Origin: Sextonia rubra
Taxonomy: Eukaryota > Streptophyta > Magnoliopsida > Laurales > Lauraceae
Length of the DNA: 64,000 nucleotides
NCBI GenBank assembly: GCA_037013555.1
Contig: JASUAD010000006.1
Coordinates: 19,247,001 to 19,311,000 of the forward strand
Direction: 5' to 3'
This document shows, one piece after another, positions 36,901 through 47,900 of this stretch. Below the pieces are notes generated by a model. The model had not been told where the DNA came from, searched no databases, and saw only the letters and a program-made list of their open reading frames with translations. The position numbers and the translations under genes are program-made. Each line of letters opens with the position of its first letter. The first letter of the stretch is position 1.

Positions 36901-39900
36901 TGTACTTATTTATTGCTTTTGTTGAGGAGATCCACCGGATTAGGTACCAATCCATAAAAGAACAAGGAAGAAAGCAAAGTCAAAAGTGTAGGGGGTAAAA
37001 AAAACACCAGAGTAGGTGTAGTCATCCTAGATCTAGGGTTTAGACTAACAAACATGAAGGAACTGAGTAGAAACAAAGAGCACAAAACAAGGTAAGAGTC
37101 AGCTATGACTTTTTTGTGTTTGAGGGTTCAACTGTAGTCACTGAGGTGTTGAGCCTAAATCAATCTATTCTCCCGAGTTCGCTAAATTGGGGTAGAATGT
37201 ACCCTTTTTTTTCCCTGCCAAGGCACTGAACTTTTCCAAAAGAAATTTATGTCATGGATATGGGCAATCCATTTGCAAGTGAAGATATAGCTGAGTGGGG
37301 CCCTCCTTTTGGTCCTTGGCTTGGGGATCTAGAGATCTGCAATCAAGCAAATAGATTTTTCCAAGTTGGAAATTGTAAAAATACAGGGGACGAAAGACTG
37401 GATTGACAGCTTGGATTGTCAAATTTGTGAGAGTTTTGTGACATCCACAACAGCAGCGGAGCACTTTCAGTTGGAGAGGTAAAGTGGTTTGTGCTGGTCC
37501 GGGGGACCGTCTCGGAACCAGTTTCCAAGTTCAGGAACCGGTTCCGATAACATTAGTGGGATCTGGTTCCGGAACCAATTCCGATTTCTATTTTTATTTT
37601 ACTTATTTTTTAGAACATTTACAAAGACAAATTCATATCTGTAGCCGTGAAATCGTTGGACCCCAAAATAGAACGGAATGGAGAAACATAATTCATGTAG
37701 CTGACCGCAACATGGTTAGGATAAGGCTTTGATGATGATGATGATGAGCCATGAAATCGTTGGAAAAGAAGTAGCTTATGACAATCTCTTCTATCAATTA
37801 CGAAAGTTGCTAGAGAAGAAATTGCCGAGGAAGAGCAAGAGAGAGAAATTTCCCAACCCAATTCAAATTGGCCAAAATTCCCTAATTTTCGAAGCCCTAG
37901 ATAAAATTTCCAATTCTAGAACCCAAATTTCCCAAAATCCCTTCAATCCTAATCCTAATCCTATCACTGCCACCTTCAATTCCCTTCACCCAATCGAAAG
38001 GCAAGATTTCACAACTCCCAAATCCCCAATCACAAACCCATCCCAACTGAACGCACAACACTACCATCCTTGCCAAACACACAAAATCCCATTCCCAGTT
38101 GTTGCCAAGCCCTGAATTTCCAGCAAGCCCCAACCCTATTCTCTTCTAACACCCCAACAGAGTAGCCCAGCCATGTCATCATTATCTTTGTGTTAATTGG
38201 AGAGAGAGCCCATCCTCTATCTTTGTCTTATCTGGAGAGAGCCCATCCTCCCATCTTTGTCTTAGCCGAAGAGAGGGAAACCCAACACCAGGAGCAAAAA
38301 CAAAAACAAGAAGAAAACATCAGCTGTAAAACCATATAGAAGGAACGGGTTGTGGATTTAGAGGCCTCATTTTTGAGAAAATTACTTCCGTGTCACTGAC
38401 TTTCTGTGCAAATCCCCTTACAAACCAACCGGGTACCTGGACCACAAGTCCAAAAAAATGGATACAGAACTGGACCCATTTACTTATCGAGACCTATATG
38501 AGGACCCAAACCTGGTTTTCCACGGGTTGGAACCTCCGGGTGATCGGAGAGTCGGTGACCCATTCAGATCCTTACTTTTAGTCCATTGGTGGATCTTCAA
38601 TTCTGCATTACCTGCTATACCACAATAGAAAAAAAATTCTGATTGACCTGACCATGGACTCACTTGTATACAAGTGATGCATCTAAATGCAAGTCAATAC
38701 ATCCAAATGCAAATTAATACTTCATATTTATCATGCCACTGTGATGTTTGTCATGTAAAAGTGAAACATAAAGGAAACCACATATTGGATGAGTAAGATA
38801 CGAAGATTTATCATACTGATGATCAGCCTTTCATCCAACTTTTTTTTTAAATTTTAGTGCATGTCATTTGTTCTAAATTAACGCAGGTCATGAATCTCCA
38901 TTAAGCTATACATTCGTATGTTCTCAACATTTGCTTTCTAATTACCTGCTCTTTGGTGGTGATCCACAGTGATTTAATTTATGACTTCCTGTCTGTGTTG
39001 AGCAAGCGCATGAAGGAGTTGGATGTCTCCACGATATTGACTATTTTACAATGTAAGTGTTCTTTTATTCTTGCTAACATATAGCTGTATGAACCTCATA
39101 CTTAGAGCCGTCCTCATGCTTTAGGATTTAGGAGATCCTGGATACTTTGGGAGTATATGACACCAGCTTAGTGGAATATATCTTTAATCACATAAAGCTA
39201 CGACTCCTCTTTTCGTAGGTTACACTTCTAATGGACAATGCTTTTAAACGCGGCTGAGTCCAAGTCTACTTTGACCAGACCGTTGCTGAGTCTGGCTTTT
39301 CAAGCACTGCTATTGGAAGATAATATGTTTTCAGTTGGTTCAGTGAAAGCAAGGATGTAAAAGTCCTTCAACACCATGTAAAACATCTGACAATTTAATG
39401 CATAAGTGTCACTGGTTGATGCTAACCCTGTACCATAATGCTTTTTCGGCCCTAAGTTCCTATTTGATACTACTTGTGGTGTGGAATTTACTTTGTTCGT
39501 CCATTAAGAAAATGTTCATTCTTAATTATTGCAGTGTTAATTCTCACTGTTGTTCAGGTTGTGGGATGAAGTTACGTGGTGATGATCCAACTGCCATGAA
39601 AGATTTTATACTCGGTGTTCAGAATAAAGTAAATGAGTTGAAGTCTCGTTCGGGAAGCATACCAGATGGGCAACCAAACATAAATAATAAAAGAGTATTC
39701 TCATTTTTTCCTACTTCTGAGATTTGTGTTGAGTCAATTTTTGTTCTTGATAAATAATAAATTAGTATTCTTATTTTCTCCTACTTCTGAGATTTGTGTT
39801 TATTCGCTTTTTGGTTCCTGTTATCTTATTTGACTTGTCTATGCAGATGGAATTCATGCTTGAAACCATTTGTGACATCAAGAACAACAAGAAGAGATTG

Positions 39901-42900
39901 AAGGATGACCCTGCTCTTCATACACGTTTAAAGAAATGGTTGCAAAAGGTTTTTCATGCCACTTGTTTATTATTTTGTTTTTCTGTTTTTTTATGTTATT
40001 TTTTATTTTTTCTTCAGAGTAGCTTTTGGGTTTCAGAAAATGTTGAGTTTCTTGAGGCATCCAACTTCCTGCTTCCTGGTTCCAGGCACTGCAATACTGC
40101 ACAGTATGAAAATTCGACTGAGTCTGAGTCGCCTCAGACTCGGTCCTTATTGAGTTGGATCAGAGTTGTCTCAGATTTGATTTTATACTCAAACTTACCA
40201 CTTTTTGAGACTTGCGAGAGCTGGCTACTGTATTGCAATGTCCTCGTCTTCTTTCTTCCAAGTGACTTTACTTCATCTGCAACATTTCCATGCATTTCCT
40301 CCAATTTCCCCCACTCCTTCCCTTCATTTTTACTCATCTTCCCATTCACTTTTCCCACTGAATCTTCCTCCATGTTTCCTTCTCCAAGTAATTCACGTCA
40401 TCTCCAAGATTTCCTTGCATTTCCTCCAATTTCTCTCCATTTCATCATTTCCACATCTAATCTCTTCCCAATCACCTTCCTTTCTACTGAATCTACATGC
40501 ATTTCTATGTAGATCCAAATATTTCATTGCAATCACATTATGTTTCGGTTCTTCAGGGACTTTTACTCTGCAAGTGAATGCCTGTGAAATTGAAATCCTG
40601 CACTTCCTTTTCTACCTGTCTCCCCAACTCTGCTCTGCTCCTCTGGCCTTTACCCCCTCCAAAACCCTAAGGCCTCAAATACAAAACCCCAGTTTCTTCT
40701 TGCTCTATATCGCATGATCTTCTTGCATACTGCAACAAGATTACCATGAATTTTTGTCGGGGCTGAAAATCAATTACGGTAAATGTGAATTGATTGGTGT
40801 TAGGATGGAAGAAAGTCATGTTGATTACTGAGCAAAGGTTTTTGGGGGTAAAGATGGAAGGATTCTCTCTAAATATTTGGGAATGCCTCTTTGTTTGGGA
40901 TTACCAAAGAAATCTCTTTGGGATTTGGTGGTGGAGCGGATTGAAAAAAAATTAAGTTCTTGTAAGGGAAGATACGTATCCATGGGAGGTACACTTACCT
41001 TAATCTAGTCAGCTGTGTCAAGTATTCCAGTTTTTTTTTCTCTCTTGCTTCAATGTCTTAAAAGTGTTAAGCAAAGAATTGGAAGAGTTCAACGTAACTT
41101 TCTGTGGAATGATTCTATTAATAAACAAAAGTATGATTTGGTTAGATGGGAGATAGTGTGTCAACCTATAGGTAAGGGTGGTCTAGGTATTCATTCCATT
41201 GAGAAGGTCAATAAAGCTTTTTTTGGGAAAGTGGTTATGGAGGGTTGGAAAGCCTGATCAAGCGCTGTGGAGGTAGTTATTAATTCAATAATATAATTTG
41301 GGCAATGATGGATGGTGGGTATCGGGTCATGATTACAAGGCTTCCGGTATTTGGAAGTCTATCCTTTTTGTTAAAGATGATTTTGATCCTTTAGTTTGTT
41401 TCAAAGCTCAAAATGGGAGGAGGACCAGAGTTTGGTATGATGAATGGTGTGTTCAAACGGCATTGAACCATCAATTTCCTAATCTTTTTTTGTTGGATCA
41501 GAGACAACATAATAATTTTTCCTATTCTTGGAAAAGTTTTATTTGGAATTTCTCTTTCTGAAGGAATCTTTTTGATTGTGAGATTTTTTATTTTGCTCAT
41601 TTGCTTGACTGTCTAGGGAAAGTGTATTTGTCAGATTCAGATGTCCTATTATGGAAACCTGATGTTGAGGGCTGGTTTTCGGTTAAGTCTTTTTAGAATG
41701 CTTTGGCTGATTCTTCTGAAAGAGTGAAGGGCTAACGTAACTTTTGGATTCCTTCAGTTCCGCCAAGGGTTTTAATTTTTTGTTGGATAACAAGGTTACA
41801 TAAAATTTTGACAATAGATTAATTGAGAAAAGGAATCATATTATCCATTGTGTATAGCCTTTTGCTCATAGTGTGGTCTGCCATAATTACCTAGTTTGCT
41901 ACCTTGGGATTTGAATCACGAATAGTTCGATCCTAACAATTTGTGATTTGATTTGTTAAGATTCGGTATTTTGAAATACTGTAGTTTGGTGCAGTTCAAC
42001 AGTGAAGAAAAGAAGGTGAGCTTCATTTAAGTGCGGAAAAAGGTGGTTTGAAATGTATACTAAGGAACCACATGACTATGCAGTACACTTAACACTGACT
42101 CGAGGGCGGCCTAGTGGCCCCAGCACAAGAGGAAGGGCATGTTAGAATAATTTTTCTGAAAAGCTCAGTCTTGTCAAATAGTATTAATAATCCAATCTAA
42201 AAATTGAAAAGTATGGTTGAAATAGAAGCATTAATGGTTGAAAATTATTTCTTTTGATTGAATACCATATGTGTCTGATGAGGCCTACTTTTTCCCATAT
42301 CTCTAAACCATCAAGCTCTCTTTTTCATGGAGAGACCATTGGGCCCTTTCTAAATGCCGCAGGTGTACCTTCTCACTATGCAAGAAAATTTCCATTAACA
42401 AATGCATGTATGGAAGCCTTTACTTTGTGGATTTTAATTTGACATTTGTGCTAGGCAGTGTGGCTTAATATTCCTTTAAAGTCCAGAGCTCTGTTTGCAT
42501 GTCATGAAAAATATTCGGAGCTCATCCCTATAAATTCATAATTGGGTCCCCTAAAATTATCATTACTATATGTATTATCTATGAGCAAAATTTCACGCTA
42601 GACAAAGTTGAGCCCATCATCAGATTAATCACAACCTCTTCATCCACAACTCTCAGGTTTAATGATTTTAGAACCCATATATATTTGTAATTTAATGTAA
42701 CAAAATGAGTAACAGTTTGATGAGTGTCAAATTTGGACTTGCACCAATTCAAAGCAGTAGTGTGTGAAGATAATAATTTGCTCATATGTGGAGAAGGTGG
42801 CCCACAAAATAGGGTGGACTGCATATAAGAATTGTTGGACCTATGAATCATCACTAATTGCATCAGCTTAAATATTTGAACTAGTGCATCGAACTTGTTG

Positions 42901-44920
42901 AACTCGAATTTCGAATTAAGCGATTTGAAAATCGAACTAAATGAGCCTACCTCATTGAAATCTCGAACTGGGTCATCTATCGAACTGCGAACTTGAATTT
43001 GAATTGGTCGATCTGCGAATCAGGTAACTATGTGGTCTGCTTTGTTGGAAATGTTTGGTATGGAGTGGGTTTTGCGTAGGACAATTGAAGATTTTTTTTA
43101 AATGGTGTCAGCAATGTAATTTTATTCAGTGTGAGATCTTATGGAGGTTCATTTTGTATGCTGCATGTTGGAAGCTTTGGCTGGAAATGAATAATAGAGT
43201 TTTCAGGAGTAAGTCTTAACTCTATGTTGGAGGTGGTAGAGTCCATAACTCGGTTTTGTCTCTAAATGGGTGAGTATTGGTAAGGAGGTTCATGGAGTTA
43301 ATGGGAAGATCTTAATAGATATTGTTCTTCTCTCTTTAAGGGTGGCTGGAGTGTTAAGTCCAAAGTTAGAGTTGTATGGACGAAGGCCCCTACTGGTGTT
43401 TTGAAATTGAATTTTGATGATAGCTTTGTTCATTCTTTGCTAATGGGAGGGATAAGAGGAGTTATAAGAGAGATGAATGGTGGTATTGTAAGGAGATTCT
43501 CCGGGCCGATTAACTCTTCATATGCTAATGAAACTGAGTTGTTTTCTAGTCTTATCGGTTGCCAAGAGTTGCTTCGGACGGGTGGTTATAGTGCTATCTT
43601 TAAGGGAGATTCTTTCTTGGTAATTCAATGGTGTTCAGAAAGTTCTTCTCATCCTTGGAGATTGGTGGATTGGGTGGAGGAGGTGCAGGATATTTCAAGA
43701 AGGTTGGGAGCTAGCTTCTATCATATTCTTAGAGAAGCAAACACTGTGGTGGTTGGTCTTGCACCAGGAGTTTCTCACACTTCCATTTCTTTTGATGTTT
43801 AGTTATATTTTGTTCTCTTTTTGTTAGTTTTGTGTTTGCTGTGTTTTTTCCCATTTTGTTTTGGTGAAAAAATTTTTGTTAAAAAAAAAAAGTTGGTAGA
43901 GAGGTTTTGGTCAAATCCTCTCTCTATAGGCTCTGATCCTGTGAGAACTGTTCACACACCTAATGTGAGAACTTTTCATTTGGAGATGGGACTAGGGGGG
44001 TGGAATGATCTTTGTGGGACTACTCCAAATATCAAGTTTGGCCCCAATCACATGTCTCTAACCCCTTCATCCGTGGCCCATAAATCCAATTCATTTGGAT
44101 TGGTGCACATTCAATCCAACGGTCCAACAAATTCAGATTTGACCAAAACTTGGGTGTTGTGACTATTAGGGGGGTCCCTATGTATTGCAAGGTTTGAATT
44201 GGGTAATAGATGGGTCCCACCTAGAGTTCTCACAAAAAAATAGTGAGAACTAGTTCTGTAGCCTGTAGGATTATTTCCCTTTGTGTGTGTGTGTGTGTGT
44301 GGAGAATCTTCTATAGCTGAGATATATATAGGCTTTGTTCTAGTGAAAACTATTCTCACGAAGTTACCGTGAGAATTTTTTATGGATCCCATTTGTGGGT
44401 CCCCTCTGGCGATGAGACTAGGGAGATGGAAATATCTATGTGAGACTACCACAGCTATCAAGTTTGATCCCAATCCCATGCCCCTAACCCCATCCATGGC
44501 CCACAAATTTAAAGGCTTCGTATTAAAAAAACAATTCAACCCTCCATCCAACGTTCAAATCCATTCGGATTGGTTCCAAACCTTGGGATTAGTGACTATC
44601 AAGGGGGTTCCCTGTTTTTGCACGATTTGGATGGGTTGCTAGGTGGGCTCCACCAATAGTTCTCACGGAAGCATGGTGAGAACTAGTTCTCACTTGAATA
44701 TTTCCCTATATATATATATATATCCTTTGCCCACAAATCAAGTCCATTCTAATTGGTTCACAGTCGATCTAACAGTCCAATAAATTTGGATTTGACCGAA
44801 ACTTAGAGCGTATGACTATCAGAGAGTTCCTGTGTATTGTAAGGTTTTGATTGAGCGATAGGTGGGCCCCACCTAGAGTTTTCAGAAAAAACCTCAGTGA
44901 AAACTGTTCTCACTTGAATA

Positions 44921-44971
<51 letters not shown>

Positions 44972-47900
44972 ATAGGTCATCCTATTTGAAAGCTTTTAGG
45001 ATCCCCATCCACAGTGTTGCATCTTTTCTGGGCAACTGAACCATGGGCCTTGTCTTGTTTGGAATTGGTGCATCTGAACATTCTATTACATCCTCATGCA
45101 TCTGGAGCCTGCAGTTCCTTAAATAAGTAAGGTTGGCGTTTGGACTTGTTTTAAGTTGCACCCACTCAGGCCAACAGACTTGATGTAATGAAGTGCAAGT
45201 TCTGTGCATGGTACTTGGGATGTTTACTCATGTTAGGCCTCATTAATTTATTGATCTTCAATTGCAGTTGCATGTAGAAGATGTTCTGCTTCGTGGGCTT
45301 AAATGGAGCATTCTCCTGGATCCTGACAAGAAAGGCCAATGGTGGTTGTCAGGAAATGTTACCTCTGCTACGGACAATGTCGTGGAAGTTGCCAGCACAA
45401 TTGACCAAGAGGCTCTGGAAGCCCAAAAGTTATTGAACCTTGCAGCTGCACAGAGAATGAATACAGTTGCCAGGAAGGCAATATTTTGCATAATTATGAG
45501 TGGCGAAGACTACATTGATGCATTTGAGAGAATTCTAAGGTTGGATCTTCATGGGAGCCAGGTCTCTCTCTCCCTCTCTCTCTCACATATATATATATAC
45601 TCATATATATAGAGCATACCTTACATTGATTCAACCTTCATTCTTTACTTTGAATTTAAGAGATCTCAAAGGTGCATTGAGTGGTCATAAGATTTGATAT
45701 GTCCTTGAGAATTGTTGACCATTTATCCATCTGCAAGCTCCCAGTTGGGCAGCAAGGGTCATCCTATACTGGGGATATCTTGGTCTTGTCTGGGCAGCAA
45801 GGGTCATCCTATACTGGGGATATCTTGGTCTTGTCTGACCCATGAAGCTTTTTGGGACCACAAGCTGATTAGCTTAGACAAAAAGAGTCAAGAGGTGGGC
45901 CCACTTGAGAAAAATGGGAATTCAATCAGGGTTTTCTGGGAGGAAGATGAAAATAAGCAAGCAAGAAGTGGAGAGATTTCAGGAATAAAAGAATAAGATT
46001 TGATATGTACTTGAGAATTGTTGACCATTTGCAAGCTCCCAGTTGGGCAGCAGGGGTCATCCTATACTGGGGATGTCTTGGTCTTGTCTGTCCCATGAGG
46101 CTTTTTCGGACCACAAGCTGATTAGCTTAGACAAAAAGAGTCGAGAGGTGGGCCCGGTTGAGAAAAATGGGAAGTAAATCAGTGTTTTCTGGGAAGAAGA
46201 TGAAAATAAGCAAGCAAGAAGTGGAGAGATTTCAGGAATAAAAGAATAATGTAGTGTTTGTTTCAAAGATTACTGCTTCTTTATTACCAAATTGTAAATA
46301 CAATATGGTGCTGGGTTACTACAAAGTCTATAAGCACTTCTGTCCAAAGTTTATGTGTATTGTTTTCTTCCTTTATCTCTGTATTGTTTTCTTCCTCTTC
46401 TTTTTTTTTTTAAATGCATTTTGGCATTTCCTATGAACTTCCAGGATAGGGAAATCATCAGAGTCCTCGTAGAATGCTGTTTGCAAGAGAAAGTGTTCAA
46501 CAAGTATTACACTGCCCTTGCTTCCAAGTTATGTAGTCATGACAAGAACCACAAGGTCACCTTAAAGGTACAGTCGTACAGAGCACATGGAATTTTTTTA
46601 TTTTTCTTATCTAGAATTGCTATGTGCTTTTCTCCTAGGAGTTGGTTGCTAAGTATCTCGGACATAGGGGCTTTCTTTCCTCACTGTACTCCCTTTTTCA
46701 GTGTTTGGTTCTCATACAAATCACATTTTTGCACCCAACCTATCCATTATTGAACAGTAAAAAGTAGATTGCTGTTTTCTTGCATTTATGGTCTTTATGA
46801 ATTTTGAGAGCCATCTTCACTGGCCATTTTTTAAAGAGTCCTTCTATTCATACACAGCCTTTTTCTCTCCTTACACAGGCTAAAAAAATTAAAAAAAAAA
46901 AATTCAAAATTTTCCAAAATGCCCTTCTCTCCAACATAGCTCCTCTCTCTTCTCCTGCCGGCAATGAGCTCTGGCCGGCGGAGAGCTCTCTCTCCCCTCC
47001 CTCTCTCTCTCCCTCTCCCTCTCCCTCTCTCTATTCTCTCTCTTTTCCTCTCCCTCTCTCATTCCTCCCTCCCTCCTTTCTCCCCTTCCTGCAGTCTTCC
47101 CACAGCAGGGAGACCGATCTCCCTGCTACGGGGAGACTGGGTAGGGAGACAATCCCGGTCTCCCCGCAGCAGGGAGATTGGATCGGTATCCCTGCTGCGG
47201 GGAGATCTCGCTCTCCTTGGTGTGGGGAGACGGCGGGAGGGTGAGAAAGAGGAAAGGAGGGAGAGAGGGAGGGAGAGAGAAAGAGAGAGAGAATGGAGGG
47301 AGGGAGAGGAAGAAGAAGAGGGAAAGAAAGAGGGAGGGGAGGGAGAGGGAGAGTGCTGGACCTCGTCATTAGCGGTCAGAGATTGGTCAGCGGGGAGGCC
47401 GGCTGCGGCGATGGGGAAAGGGGAAGGGAGGGAGAGAGAAGGAGAGAAAGAATAGAGGGAGGAGGAAGAGGAAGAGGGAGGGAGAGCCCCTTCGCCGGCA
47501 GGAGCTCGTCGCCGGCCGGAGGGGAGGAAGGGAGAGAAATGTGTAGGAAGAGAATAGGTGGGGTTGATTTGGGAAATTTTGATTTTTTGTTGTTTTGGCT
47601 GGTGTAAGAAGAGGAGGAGGAGTACAAATAGCAGCACTCTTTTTTAAATCTTGGGAGAGGATTTCTAGGAGCCAAACAGCACCATAATGTAGACTTGGGA
47701 GCAATAATTCATAGTTTTCAATTTCAACTTGGAGGCTTTTCAGTTTGTGTCTGGAGTCTAGAATGGAAACTTTTAGAAATTCATTGTGGAAAAAAATGTG
47801 AAATAAATAGACAGAAAATTTAAAGAAATGGATTAACATAATGAATAGCTAAAATAAATAACATATTCCCATTTTCTGCATAATGTAAAATGGAATATGC

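Larger units (their letters stand above)
39949..45267 (+). other. NOM1-like intron 9 (5.3 kb), transposon-filled
   Basis: It holds, in order: AT- and C/T-rich DNA (39,949-40,728) with a GAGTCTGAGTCGCCTCAGAC palindrome-like word near 40,119; an L1 3' half (40,729-43,891) with a 1.1-kb insertion; three retroposon-like copies (43,925-44,970); and a short tail to the acceptor ATTGCAG at 45,267. Confidence 0.75.

Noticed and set aside
37729..38115. 128-codon ORF starting with a Met run
   Set aside because: The Met run is the (ATG)n tail of an RTE LINE insertion, and the rest has no recognisable domain. It lies in an intron with in-phase flanking exons.
39796..40717. Two long ORFs (238 and 170 codons) after NOM1 exon 9
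   Set aside because: The first reads through the exon 9 donor into a T/C-rich intron. Both are Phe/Ser/Leu-rich translations without domains.
46804..47839. Several long overlapping ORFs on both strands (up to 192 codons)
   Set aside because: They are Ser/Pro/Leu or Arg/Glu/Gly low-complexity translations of a CT/GA-rich inverted repeat in an intron, open in many frames at once.
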